Shown piece by piece: positions 18,884 through 28,027 of a DNA stretch of 64,000 bases (its first letter is position 1; each line of letters starts with the position of its first letter). The translations under genes and the position numbers were made by a program. The notes beneath the pieces are model-generated. The model searched no databases and was not told the origin of the DNA. It saw only the letters and a list, made by a program, of their open reading frames with translations. The stretch comes from Lachnospiraceae bacterium. Lineage in GTDB: Bacteria > Bacillota > Clostridia > Lachnospirales > Lachnospiraceae. The stretch covers positions 1 to 64,000 of the forward strand of contig JAJQCQ010000044.1 in the NCBI GenBank assembly GCA_021202635.1. Reading direction: 5' to 3'.

Positions 18884-20092
18884 ATGAAAAACTTTATTTT
18901 TATTTCACCAAACTTTCCAACCAACTACTGGATGTTCTGCCGGGAGCTGAAGAAAAATGGCCTCAACGTACTCGGCATCGGCGACGCCCCTTATGACGAG
19001 CTGACCGCCGATTTAAAGGCCAGTCTGAATGAATATTATAAGGTGAGCAGCCTCGAAAACGACGACGAGGTCTATCGCGCGGTCGCTTTTCTGATCTATA
19101 AGCACGGGAGAATTGACTGGCTGGAATCGAACAACGAATACTGGCTGGAGCGCGACGCGAAGCTGCGCACAGATTTCAATATCGCCACCGGCTTTCATGT
19201 GGAGGATATCCCAAATGTGAAATTCAAATCCCGTATGAAAGACTTCTACCGCAAGGCCGGTATCCCCGTCGCGCGCTACCACATGGTCGACACGCTGGAA
19301 AACTGCCTGGCATTCGCGAAAGAGGTCGGCTATCCGGTTGTAGCCAAACCAGACAATGGTGTAGGAGCATCTCACACCTTCAAGCTGGAAAACGATGCGC
19401 AGATGGAGCAGTTTTTTGAGCTGAAATGGCCGAACACCACCTACATCATGGAGGAATTCGTACAGGGTGAGGTGAATTCCTACGACGCGATCATTGATTC
19501 GAAGGGTGAGCCAATGTTTGAGACCGGCAATGTCACGCCGGAATCCATCATGGACATCGTAAACAAATCTGAGAATTCTATTTTTTACATTCTCAAGAAC
19601 CTGCCAGATGATACCCGTGCCGCGGGCCGTGCGACGGTAAAAAGCTTCGGTGTCAAAAGTCGTTTCGTGCATTTTGAATTTTTCCGCCTTCTGCAGGATC
19701 AGGAGGGGCTTGGCAAAAAGGGAGACCTTGTTGCACTTGAAGTCAACATGCGCCCGAGCGGCGGCGTGACGCCGGATATGATCGACTTCGCGCACAGCAC
19801 CGACGTCTACAAGATCTGGGCAGACATGATTGCCTTTGACCGCTCCACGATGCCGGTCGGCGACCATGCCTACTGCGCGTTTGCCGGACGCCGCGACGGC
19901 AAAGACTTTATCCTCTCGAAGGACGATATCCTGCAAAAATACAGTACCCATGTAAAAATGGCGGAGCGTATCCCCGACGCCCTCTCCGGCGCGATGGGGA
20001 ACCAGATGTTCGTCGCGGTCTTTGATTCACAGAAAGAGATGCGGGATTTTTATGACGATATCTTAAAGTGCAAAGAGGCAGAGCAGGAATAA
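18884..20092 (+). CDS. ATP-grasp domain protein (carboxylate-amine ligase type)
   Basis: VGYPVVAKPDNGVGASHTFKL; DLVALEVNMRPSGGVTPDMID. Confidence 0.88.
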   Translation: MKNFIFISPNFPTNYWMFCRELKKNGLNVLGIGDAPYDELTADLKASLNEYYKVSSLENDDEVYRAVAFLIYKHGRIDWLESNNEYWLERDAKLRTDFNIATGFHVEDIPNVKFKSRMKDFYRKAGIPVARYHMVDTLENCLAFAKEVGYPVVAKPDNGVGASHTFKLENDAQMEQFFELKWPNTTYIMEEFVQGEVNSYDAIIDSKGEPMFETGNVTPESIMDIVNKSENSIFYILKNLPDDTRAAGRATVKSFGVKSRFVHFEFFRLLQDQEGLGKKGDLVALEVNMRPSGGVTPDMIDFAHSTDVYKIWADMIAFDRSTMPVGDHAYCAFAGRRDGKDFILSKDDILQKYSTHVKMAERIPDALSGAMGNQMFVAVFDSQKEMRDFYDDILKCKEAEQE

Positions 20093-20156
20093 GAAAGAAA
20101 CAGAAAGGAGCGGTATCTTCCACGGATACCGCTCCTCCTGTTTCTTTCTTTCCATC

Positions 20157-22325
20157 TTATACCACGCCTCCGGTCCGTTTCGTTGTTGAATGCCCGCGTG
20201 ACATTCTTCGCAGCAAATAAAATCCTGCCGTACCACAGAGTATCCCCACCCACAACATCAGCAGAACCTCCGATACCGAATACGATTCTTTTACCAGAAA
20301 TGGCACCCACTTTTCCGCCTGCTCCGGGTATACGGATACCACGACAGACACGGCATTGTTCAGGAAATGCAGCGCCATGGACAGATAAATACTGCCTCCT
20401 GCATCAATCACATATGCAAACGCCGCGCCAAGCAGGAAGGTCGAGGGCAATTTGACCAGGCTCATATGGAATGCAGCAAAAATCAGGGCGGAGACTGCCA
20501 CAGCCGGCCAGATCGCTGCCATATGCAGTCTCGCTTTCTGACTTCCCAGGATATCGTGTGTCCCGGATGCCGACTGCCGCAAATCAGAGTCAGATGAACG
20601 TTCCCTGTTCTCTCTTTCCCGGCTGCTTCCCTTCGCCCGATCTCCGATCCACTCCCGCACCGTTCCGAAAATCAGGCCGCGGAACAACAGCTCCTCGCCA
20701 ACCGCGGGCATAAGCGCCATGATAATCATCAGAATCCATAACGGCTGTGCAAACAGCTCTGTATAACTCGCTTCCAGGTTCTGCGCACTTCCCGGAAACA
20801 GTACATACATGACCATGGATAGCGCAATCCCGGTCAGGTACGCCCCCACATACAGCAGCAGAGCGCCTGGAATTACGGAAAAGCGGGGTTTGTTCAGCAG
20901 AAAAAGTGTTTTCCGATTGGTTTTCATATACCAGGTCAGAAGCAGCGGTACCGCAAGAATCAGAAGCTGTGTGACGGCTGTACCCGCTGTGACGGAGCGC
21001 ACCGTCACGGCACTGCCCACATACAGGATCAGCAGAAGCAGCACAAGGACAGCGATGGCGACGTCGCCGGGGGCAGGCATAGTGCCTGGTTTGATGTCGC
21101 TGCGCTTCTGGAAAATCCGAAAGCCGGTAAACCCGTCTGAAAACAGGACCGCCTCGCTGTCATACATTCTTGAGAGAACCCACACGATCAGCACGCTGTA
21201 CCCGAAATTCACCACAATCGTCAGCGCCACAAGCATCCAGTCAAACTGCCCGGAGATCAAATCTTTTATCATCAGGGAAACATTCGCGATCGGAATCAGC
21301 GCCGTGTGGGCGTCAAGCGTCACGGAGGGGAAAATCCCCACCATGGAAACAATCATAATTACCAGCATCGCAGGAGTAATATAGTTATTTGCTTCTTTGA
21401 AGCTGCGCGCGAACACACAGAAGCACATACACAGCGCAGTGATCAGCAAAGCCGTCACCAGCAGCGTCAGTATCAGCATCGGAACAACCGACAGCACCAT
21501 GCCTGGGGAGATTGCTTCCAGCTCACTTAAGGTTCCCGGAATCAGTCCGAAATACAGAAACAACACGGAGCCTCCCAGAGAAAGCATGGAAATCACCGCT
21601 GTCACGCATGCAAAGACAGAAACCGAAATATATTTGCTCATAATGATCTGAAAATTTGTCACCGGAAGGGTCAGCAAGGTTTCCAGCGTTCCCCTTTCCC
21701 GCTCTCCTGCCATCGCGTCAATCGACGGATACAGCGCACCCAGCAGAATCGTCGTAATCAGCAGCATCCCAATGCAGCCGCCGACACTCATGCCAAAGCT
21801 CTCCGACATAGAGGCCTGATCCGCTGTCTCATACTCCACCGGATACAAAGCATTCATAGTCAGACCGGCATCCGTAAGCGTCGTTTCCACCAGCTCCAGC
21901 CGGTATTCCTCCAGCAATTCTTCTAACCGCTCGCAGGCCTCGTAAGAATACGTATCCGCTGAGAAATATTCGATCTTTGCCTGAAGCACACCCTCTTCAT
22001 CCGTCTCCAGACGAAGAACCACGTCTGCAGCATTCAGATCCAGCTCATCTTCCGTGTCTGCCGCCTCAAAAAACAGACGGACATCCGCATCCTCCTCCTG
22101 CAAACGATCCAGTGCCTGAGCAACTTCCTCATATTCAGCAGAATAGCTCACCACCAATGCCGTATTCGTCTCCTCCTGCGTCATCATGGAAGTCATCAAA
22201 AGCGACAGTCCGATCAGCAGCAGCGGATACAGAAGCACCGGCACCACAATCATCATCACCAGCGTCTTTTTATCCCGCAGAATATCCAGAATTTCCTTTC
22301 GTACAAGAATTCGTATCTTTTTCAT
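20157..22325 (-). CDS. ABC-2 type permease fused to CPBP (CAAX-like) intramembrane metalloprotease
   Basis: N-terminal NatB-like permease (SIDAMAGERERGTLETLLTLPV); C-terminal VGEELLFRGLIFG and AFHMSL...SMALHFLNNA. Confidence 0.85.
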   Translation of the reverse strand: MKKIRILVRKEILDILRDKKTLVMMIVVPVLLYPLLLIGLSLLMTSMMTQEETNTALVVSYSAEYEEVAQALDRLQEEDADVRLFFEAADTEDELDLNAADVVLRLETDEEGVLQAKIEYFSADTYSYEACERLEELLEEYRLELVETTLTDAGLTMNALYPVEYETADQASMSESFGMSVGGCIGMLLITTILLGALYPSIDAMAGERERGTLETLLTLPVTNFQIIMSKYISVSVFACVTAVISMLSLGGSVLFLYFGLIPGTLSELEAISPGMVLSVVPMLILTLLVTALLITALCMCFCVFARSFKEANNYITPAMLVIMIVSMVGIFPSVTLDAHTALIPIANVSLMIKDLISGQFDWMLVALTIVVNFGYSVLIVWVLSRMYDSEAVLFSDGFTGFRIFQKRSDIKPGTMPAPGDVAIAVLVLLLLILYVGSAVTVRSVTAGTAVTQLLILAVPLLLTWYMKTNRKTLFLLNKPRFSVIPGALLLYVGAYLTGIALSMVMYVLFPGSAQNLEASYTELFAQPLWILMIIMALMPAVGEELLFRGLIFGTVREWIGDRAKGSSRERENRERSSDSDLRQSASGTHDILGSQKARLHMAAIWPAVAVSALIFAAFHMSLVKLPSTFLLGAAFAYVIDAGGSIYLSMALHFLNNAVSVVVSVYPEQAEKWVPFLVKESYSVSEVLLMLWVGILCGTAGFYLLRRMSRGHSTTKRTGGVV

Positions 22326-22403
22326 TTTCAGCCCTTCCCGGTAAGCATTCCATGCCCTGCCGTTACCTTTTCTGTCAAATATCGTTTGCTGTCTTCCACA
22401 TAA

Positions 22404-23273
22404 TCACAAGTGAAAGTGAGGAGTTTCTTCCATTATAATATGGAACGCCTCCCGCAGACTCTCCGTCCCGGTCCGCTCTATCAGCTCCCGCGGCGTCCCC
22501 TCCGCTACAATTCGTCCATGGTCAATCATATAAATGCGGTCGCACAGCGTCTGCGCTTCCTCCAGGTAATGCGTCGAGTACAACACCGTCCTGCCCCGTT
22601 TTTTCTGTGACTGCATGAAACGGATGATCGCGTCCGCGCTCAGGATATCCAGGCCGAGCGTCGGCTCATCCAGAATATAAACCCGCGGATCCGCCATCAG
22701 GCAGCGCGCAATCGAAGCCCGCTGCGTCTGCCCCGTCGACAGGCGCTCAATCCGGTTATCCGCGAAGGAACCCATATCAAGCAGTTCAAAAATCTCCTTG
22801 CTCCGCTTTGCGATCTCCGCCTTGGAAAGTCCGTAAAGCTCTCCCATCATGACCAGGTATTCCCGGATGGAAAACCGCGGATACAGCTTTGTGTTGCCGG
22901 AGAGATAGCCGATCGCTTCCTTGCGGCGAATCGGGTCGGTGATCTGGCGCCTGTCTCGCCGCGCATGGGCATCCTTTTTCGCGGCACAGTCTTCCGCATT
23001 TTCTGCGCCATCTTCCGAGGCTTCTTCCCACAACGCTACTTGTCCTGCGGTCGGCGTCATCAACATCCCCAGCATTCGCAGAAGGGTCGTCTTTCCCGCG
23101 CCGTTCGGCCCCAGAATGCCCACAATCTCGCCTGCTTCTGCGTGAAGGGAAACATGATCGACCGCGAGGAATTCCTCTTTTACCGTCTTACCTGCGAATC
23201 GTTTTCCCGCTGCCGCATCTTCCTTCCGCACATTCCGCTCAAACTGCTTACAAAGATCCATTGCCTCTATCAT
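22404..23273 (-). CDS. ABC transporter ATP-binding protein (NatA-like)
   Basis: GPNGAGKTT, LSTGQTQRASIARCL, ILDEPTLGLD. Confidence 0.9.
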   Translation of the reverse strand: MIEAMDLCKQFERNVRKEDAAAGKRFAGKTVKEEFLAVDHVSLHAEAGEIVGILGPNGAGKTTLLRMLGMLMTPTAGQVALWEEASEDGAENAEDCAAKKDAHARRDRRQITDPIRRKEAIGYLSGNTKLYPRFSIREYLVMMGELYGLSKAEIAKRSKEIFELLDMGSFADNRIERLSTGQTQRASIARCLMADPRVYILDEPTLGLDILSADAIIRFMQSQKKRGRTVLYSTHYLEEAQTLCDRIYMIDHGRIVAEGTPRELIERTGTESLREAFHIIMEETPHFHL

Positions 23274-23367
23274 TTTCCGGTTCCTCCTCCAGCTTGTTCT
23301 GCCGCTTCTTCGTGTATATTCCCAGTATAATCAATAATACAAAGCTGCTGCATTCTAAAAAATATAT

Positions 23368-23396
23368 TGATTGTAATGTTTATATGTGATATAGTA
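23368..23396 (+). promoter_or_regulatory. Promoter of candidate toxin mRNA
   Basis: TTGATT, 17 nt, TATAGT. Confidence 0.55.
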
Positions 23397-23442
23397 TAGT
23401 CGCTGTCGACTCATTCCTGCAGCAGGAAAGAGGTGACGACTT

Positions 23443-23556
23443 GTGACAGATTTCATTGTTACGTTTTTTATCTCTATAGGAGCAAGTGTAGTAGGAAATT
23501 ACATATTCTATGCGATTGAGAATTACACGAGCAAATGGCTGGGTAGAGATAAGTAG
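23443..23556 (+). CDS. Candidate Fst/Ldr-like type I toxin, 37-aa membrane peptide
   Basis: SD AGAGGTGA then GTG ORF MTDFIVTFFISIGASVVGNYIFYAIENYTSKWLGRDK; absent from ORF track; followed by strong terminator. Confidence 0.65.
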   Translation: MTDFIVTFFISIGASVVGNYIFYAIENYTSKWLGRDK

Positions 23557-23601
23557 TTGGACAGCAACAGCATAAAAGGAGCAGCTCACCGCAACGAGCG
23601 A

Positions 23602-23677
23602 GAAAACCCCAGAGGAGAGCACCCTCTGGGGTTTTCGATTTTTGCGCCTTGTGACAACATTGTTACGTTTTTTAGAC
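23602..23677 (-). ncRNA. Candidate antisense (antitoxin) RNA convergent with the toxin mRNA
   Basis: Minus-strand promoter TTGACA (23712-23707), 17 nt, TAAGAT (23689-23684); predicted RNA carries a copy of the toxin start-region repeat and ends at the shared terminator. Confidence 0.55.
23603..23635. terminator. Symmetrical, potentially bidirectional terminator
   Basis: AAAACCCCAGAGG...CCTCTGGGGTTTT. Confidence 0.85.
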
Positions 23678-23744
23678 GTTCATATCTTACACCCACTTGC
23701 TTTTTGTGTCAACCTCTATTTTTTAAGAACCAGTCTGCTATTTT

Positions 23745-24464
23745 TTATTTCACCGTCTCCCGGCTTACCAGCGCCCAGGTCGATATCAGCGCAGCCAGCA
23801 AAAGCAAAACGCCCATACATGGCCAGACCGGCTGCGGTACCGCGCGAATTGCCGATGCGATTCCCAGAATGATCCCACTTGCCTCCGCATCCGTGTGAAA
23901 CAAAACCTCCGTCACACTCGGCATCGTCCAGCAACCCAAGAGCCATACAATCAGCAGAAGCATCTGTGCTTTTTGCCCGAAATGGTTCACAAATGCCCCA
24001 CAGAAGCTGGCAAGCACCGTCAGTGCCACCGCAAAGACGATTCCATAACGCAGGAAATACGGAAAAACTACAAGTTCCGGTGTATATTGCGGATAGAAAT
24101 ACTGCGCATTCAACGTATCCTCCACTGCCGCACACGCCATCGCGATAGCTGCGCAAAGAAATCCCATCAACAGATTCTGCAGCAGAGCCGACACCAGAAA
24201 CTGCCGCCTGGTACAGCCAAACGCAACCTCTGTATTAAAATACAGGCTAAAGCTTGCACCTGCATTCATAAAAGTTAAGGCACCGCCCACAATCACCGCC
24301 AAAATCGTGCCCAGAGGGAACGAACCGTCTCCTTCTTCGACCGCTGTTCTCATGAGGATGGCCAGCAATGCCATACCGGCTCCAAAACCAGCCACTTCCA
24401 GACCCGCCATTTCCAGATATGTACTCCGGTGAATCCGTAATTGATTTTTTATTACTCGAAACAT
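23745..24464 (-). CDS. ABC-2-like membrane permease component
   Basis: Multi-TM MFRVIKNQLRIHRSTYLEMAGLEVAG...; upstream GntR/ATPase in the same operon. Confidence 0.65.
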   Translation of the reverse strand: MFRVIKNQLRIHRSTYLEMAGLEVAGFGAGMALLAILMRTAVEEGDGSFPLGTILAVIVGGALTFMNAGASFSLYFNTEVAFGCTRRQFLVSALLQNLLMGFLCAAIAMACAAVEDTLNAQYFYPQYTPELVVFPYFLRYGIVFAVALTVLASFCGAFVNHFGQKAQMLLLIVWLLGCWTMPSVTEVLFHTDAEASGIILGIASAIRAVPQPVWPCMGVLLLLAALISTWALVSRETVK

Positions 24465-24532
24465 CACAACATTTCCCCCTGTCTCCATTCCACCTGCCTG
24501 TTTTCACCTATCGTCTGCATCATTACATTTTT

Positions 24533-25267
24533 TTACCGCACTTCGATTTTCCTCATAACCGCCATAGCCAGCACCCCCGCCAGAAGATAGAGACCTGCTC
24601 CCGCCGCGGAGAGCATCACGGCTCTCCATCCCTGCCAGAAGGCAACATTCAAAATCGACACTTCAATCTCCATGCCGCAGCAGAGTCCCACAATAAATCC
24701 GGTACCGATGGAAAGTACTCCGATCGCAATCGCCCAGGCGACCCGGCTCCACAGAACCAGCATCCCAATCAGAATCCCCATCGCAGCCATTGCCATACAG
24801 CCCGCAAAGGCAAGCAACAGCCATTCGCGATCAAGCGCTCCCATCCCCAGATGTGCGCACAGCGCCTGAACTCCAAGCAGAATCCATACCAGCGCCCCGT
24901 TACAAAGCCAGATGCCAAACACCACCTGCCGTCTGGTGACGTTCATGGAGACCAGAACCGGATAATAATTCTGAAACAGCGCAGACGGATAAATCCAGGC
25001 GCAGACACCGCCTGCCAGCATCATATAACCTGGTGCGCGCTGCAATAAATCAGGCAAATAGCTGCTCAGAGAAATCTCTTCATTCAGAATCGGTATCAGC
25101 AGGCACCAGACTATTCCGATCCCCACAGACAGCCCCAGCATCTGCAGCAGCATCTGTCCCCAGAATTGCAGGGAGCTAAAAAGCTTCCGGCTCCGTGGAA
25201 CCGTAACCGCGGCGGCTGTTCCCAGATCATTCCTGCCGCCTCTCGTCCCTTCACCTCTTCCCGTCAT
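24533..25267 (-). CDS. Membrane permease component of ABC exporter
   Basis: Multi-TM ORF overlapping the ATPase gene end. Confidence 0.65.
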   Translation of the reverse strand: MTGRGEGTRGGRNDLGTAAAVTVPRSRKLFSSLQFWGQMLLQMLGLSVGIGIVWCLLIPILNEEISLSSYLPDLLQRAPGYMMLAGGVCAWIYPSALFQNYYPVLVSMNVTRRQVVFGIWLCNGALVWILLGVQALCAHLGMGALDREWLLLAFAGCMAMAAMGILIGMLVLWSRVAWAIAIGVLSIGTGFIVGLCCGMEIEVSILNVAFWQGWRAVMLSAAGAGLYLLAGVLAMAVMRKIEVR

Positions 25268-26144
25268 TTTTCTCTCCCTCTTCCCCGCAAAGCGCTACAA
25301 ACAGCTTCTGCAAACTCACCTTCTGAACTGTCACGTCGCAATTCGTCACAAACGCCTCTCCCGGCTCTGTCAGAATCGTCACGCCTTTGCTGCGCCCCAG
25401 CCGCTCCGCATGGTGCTGCGTATAGCCTGCCGTCGCACGGTCGACCTCATCCTCGCGGCCGCTCACATACCAGGCGCATTCGAGCAGCTCCTCCGTATTC
25501 TCCTTCAGAAGGATGTTTCCCTCATCCAGCAGAATCACTTCCTCAAAAACATTCGCCGCCTCTTCGATTATGTGCGTGGATATCACAAACGTCCGTCCAC
25601 TCTCGGTGAATTCTTCCATCAACAGCCGGTAAAAGGTCTCACGGGCCACCACATCCAGCCCTGCCACCGGCTCATCCAGAATCGTAAACTCCGCCTTACT
25701 TGCAAGCGCCACCACGATCGTCACCATCGAAAGCATGCCTTTTGAAAGGCGGCTGATCCGTTTCTTCGTATCCAGCTGAAACTCCCGGACAAGTCTCTGC
25801 TCCATTTCCCCGTCCCAGTGCGGGAGAAAAAGAGAAGCGATCTTCAGATATTCCTTCACCTTCATACTGTTCGCGGTATTTCCTACCATCTGGTTCAGCT
25901 CTCTCGAAAAACAGATGTGTTCCAGCGCTGCCGGATTCTCCCAGACCGGTTCATTTCCAACTGTCACCGTTCCGGACGTCGCCGGATTCTGCGCGCTTAA
26001 GATTGATAACAGCGTCGTTTTTCCAGCCCCGTTCCTGCCAATAAGGCCGTAAATCTTCCCGGACTCCAGCTCCAGGTCAATGCCATGGAGCACCTCTTTC
26101 TTTCCATAGGATTTCACAATCTGTGATGCCTTAATGCTGCTCAT
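25251..26144 (-). CDS. ABC transporter ATP-binding protein (YtrB/BcrA-like)
   Basis: GRNGAGKTT, ISRLSKGMLSMVTIVVALASKAEFTILDEPVAGLDVVAR. Confidence 0.9.
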   Translation of the reverse strand: MSSIKASQIVKSYGKKEVLHGIDLELESGKIYGLIGRNGAGKTTLLSILSAQNPATSGTVTVGNEPVWENPAALEHICFSRELNQMVGNTANSMKVKEYLKIASLFLPHWDGEMEQRLVREFQLDTKKRISRLSKGMLSMVTIVVALASKAEFTILDEPVAGLDVVARETFYRLLMEEFTESGRTFVISTHIIEEAANVFEEVILLDEGNILLKENTEELLECAWYVSGREDEVDRATAGYTQHHAERLGRSKGVTILTEPGEAFVTNCDVTVQKVSLQKLFVALCGEEGEKNDGKR

Positions 26145-26167
26145 ACCTTTCCTCCGTGTTCTCTCCT

Positions 26168-26563
26168 TTAAATTCCGGTCGCAATCATCGCGATCAGCTC
26201 TTCCTTCGTGATCCCCAGGCTCTTTGCCTCCGCCACCAGGCGCTTCACGTAGTCGTCGTAAAAATTCTGCTTCCGCTTCTCCATAATCTTTGCCTTCGCC
26301 CCCGTCGCGACGAACATCCCGATCCCCCTCTTTTTATAAAGAATCCCTTCGTCAACGAGCAGATTCACACCCTTAGCGGCAGTCGCCGGATTGATCGAAT
26401 AAGCCCGCGCCAGTTCATTCGTGCTCGGCACCCGCTCTTCTTCCAGAAGAATATCCCGCAGGATATCATTCTCGATCATCTCCCGTATCTGAATGTAAAT
26501 CGATTTTTCCTGTGAAAGGATTTCGTTCACACACTCACTTCCTTTTCTGTGTCCTTCCTTCAT
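26168..26563 (-). CDS. GntR family regulator (YtrA subfamily)
   Basis: IYIQIREMIENDILRDILLEEERVPSTNELARAYSINPATAAKGVNLLVDEGILYKKRGIGMFV. Confidence 0.92.
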   Translation of the reverse strand: MKEGHRKGSECVNEILSQEKSIYIQIREMIENDILRDILLEEERVPSTNELARAYSINPATAAKGVNLLVDEGILYKKRGIGMFVATGAKAKIMEKRKQNFYDDYVKRLVAEAKSLGITKEELIAMIATGI

Positions 26564-26590
26564 TGCCTGGCACAGGTTGATTGGTTATTT

Positions 26591-26640
26591 GGTTAATTAC
26601 TTGTGTAACTAACCTTAGCATGATTCCGCCTGTTTGTCAA
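26591..26640 (-). promoter_or_regulatory. GntR/ABC operon promoter with operator-like palindrome
   Basis: Minus strand TTGACA (26640-26635), 17 nt, TAAGGT; GGTTAATTAC-TTGT-GTAACTAACC at 26591-26614. Confidence 0.6.
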
Positions 26641-26707
26641 GCAGCAAAAAAGCATTCATCAAGAAACACGGTCCAAATTCGTATCTGGCAAATAGCAGAG
26701 AAACGAC

Positions 26708-27931
26708 CTATATCATCCAGATGGGAACAATATAGTTCTGAGAATTGACAGCAGAAAGCTCTGGACGCATACAAAGCACAGCGCCGGTTCCGCGTGGCAC
26801 AGTGCCTTTATCCAATATGGAAAACGCCCCCACTAGTTCACTGCCTGGATTCACAGACCGTTTAATCTCCAGCGGATGCAGCTGACCGTCGCTCTCCATC
26901 ACCATATCAATTTCATTGCTGCTCTTGTCCCGATAATACCAGAGCAGACAATCCTGTGCATTATTCTGATAACTCTTCAAAATTTCCAGAACCACATAAT
27001 TCTCCAGAATAGCACCATTCATTGCCCCGTTCTGCAAAATTTCAGGAGAGCTGTAACGGGTCAGGTACGCCACCAGTCCAGTATCAAAAAAATACATCTT
27101 CGGTGTTTTCACGGTCCTTTTCAGGAGATTGTTTGAATAAGGCCGGAGATAAAAAATAATATCAGACTTTTCCAGCACCTGCAGCCAGCGTTTCGTAGTA
27201 TCATCTGATACGCCCACATCCTGCGCAATGTCATGAATATTCAGCATTTGCCCAGCTCGGCAGGCCGCTGCGCGTATAAAATCCTGAAACAAAAGCTTAT
27301 CAGTCAGAGCCACCATCTCACTGACGTCCCTATCAATATAGGTTTGTAAATAGCTGGAATAGAACACATTACGGTCCGTATATTTTCCGCTCACATATCC
27401 AGGAAGCGATCCTTTCCAGATTCGTTGATAAATCCCTTCCAGGTTAACCGGCGCACCTGTATTCTTGCGTGCTTTCAAAGTCTTTATATCCACCGAGAAA
27501 GGTGTGGCGTCTCCCGAACCATAAACCTCATGCGCAGACAGGCTGGGCATGTGAAGCAAAGCCACCCGTCCTGCCAATGACTCCTGTGCCAGCTCCATCA
27601 TTTGGAACGCCTGCGATCCGGTCAGCCAGAAAGAACCCGGGGCAGCGCCATTATCAATAGCGATTTTAATATAAGAAAAAAGTTCGGGTGCATACTGAAC
27701 TTCATCAACCAAAACAGGCAGTTCGTGCATCTGAAGAAAAAGAGCAGGATCCTGTTTTGCCAGCTTCCGCTCTTCCATATCATCCAGTGTTACATAATTC
27801 CGCCCAACGGACATCAATTGCCGCAGGACCGTAGTCTTTCCAACCTGCCGCGGACCAGTAATCAGCAAACAGGCATATTCTTGAGAAAGGGAAAGGATTT
27901 TACTTTCTATATCTCTTTTTATATAATTCAT
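26708..27931 (-). CDS. P-loop ATPase with DUF4143 C-terminus
   Basis: LLITGPRQVGKTTVLRQL, PVLVDEVQYAPELF, LTGSQAFQMM, C-terminal YRDKSSNEIDMV nuclease-fold-like segment. Confidence 0.88.
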   Translation of the reverse strand: MNYIKRDIESKILSLSQEYACLLITGPRQVGKTTVLRQLMSVGRNYVTLDDMEERKLAKQDPALFLQMHELPVLVDEVQYAPELFSYIKIAIDNGAAPGSFWLTGSQAFQMMELAQESLAGRVALLHMPSLSAHEVYGSGDATPFSVDIKTLKARKNTGAPVNLEGIYQRIWKGSLPGYVSGKYTDRNVFYSSYLQTYIDRDVSEMVALTDKLLFQDFIRAAACRAGQMLNIHDIAQDVGVSDDTTKRWLQVLEKSDIIFYLRPYSNNLLKRTVKTPKMYFFDTGLVAYLTRYSSPEILQNGAMNGAILENYVVLEILKSYQNNAQDCLLWYYRDKSSNEIDMVMESDGQLHPLEIKRSVNPGSELVGAFSILDKGTVPRGTGAVLCMRPELSAVNSQNYIVPIWMI

Positions 27932-28027
27932 CAGGAGCCCTCCTATGGCCAAAATACGATCCAATCTTATTTTAGCCATATTTTCGGATTTGTCAAGGTG
28001 ATTACAACACTCCCTCTTCATCCATTC

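Noticed and set aside
19013-19951. 312-aa minus-strand ORF inside ATP-grasp gene
   Set aside because: Antisense shadow of a strong coding region.
23557-23898. 113-aa plus-strand ORF after the candidate toxin
   Set aside because: Runs through the terminator and the antisense promoter; composition is not protein-like.
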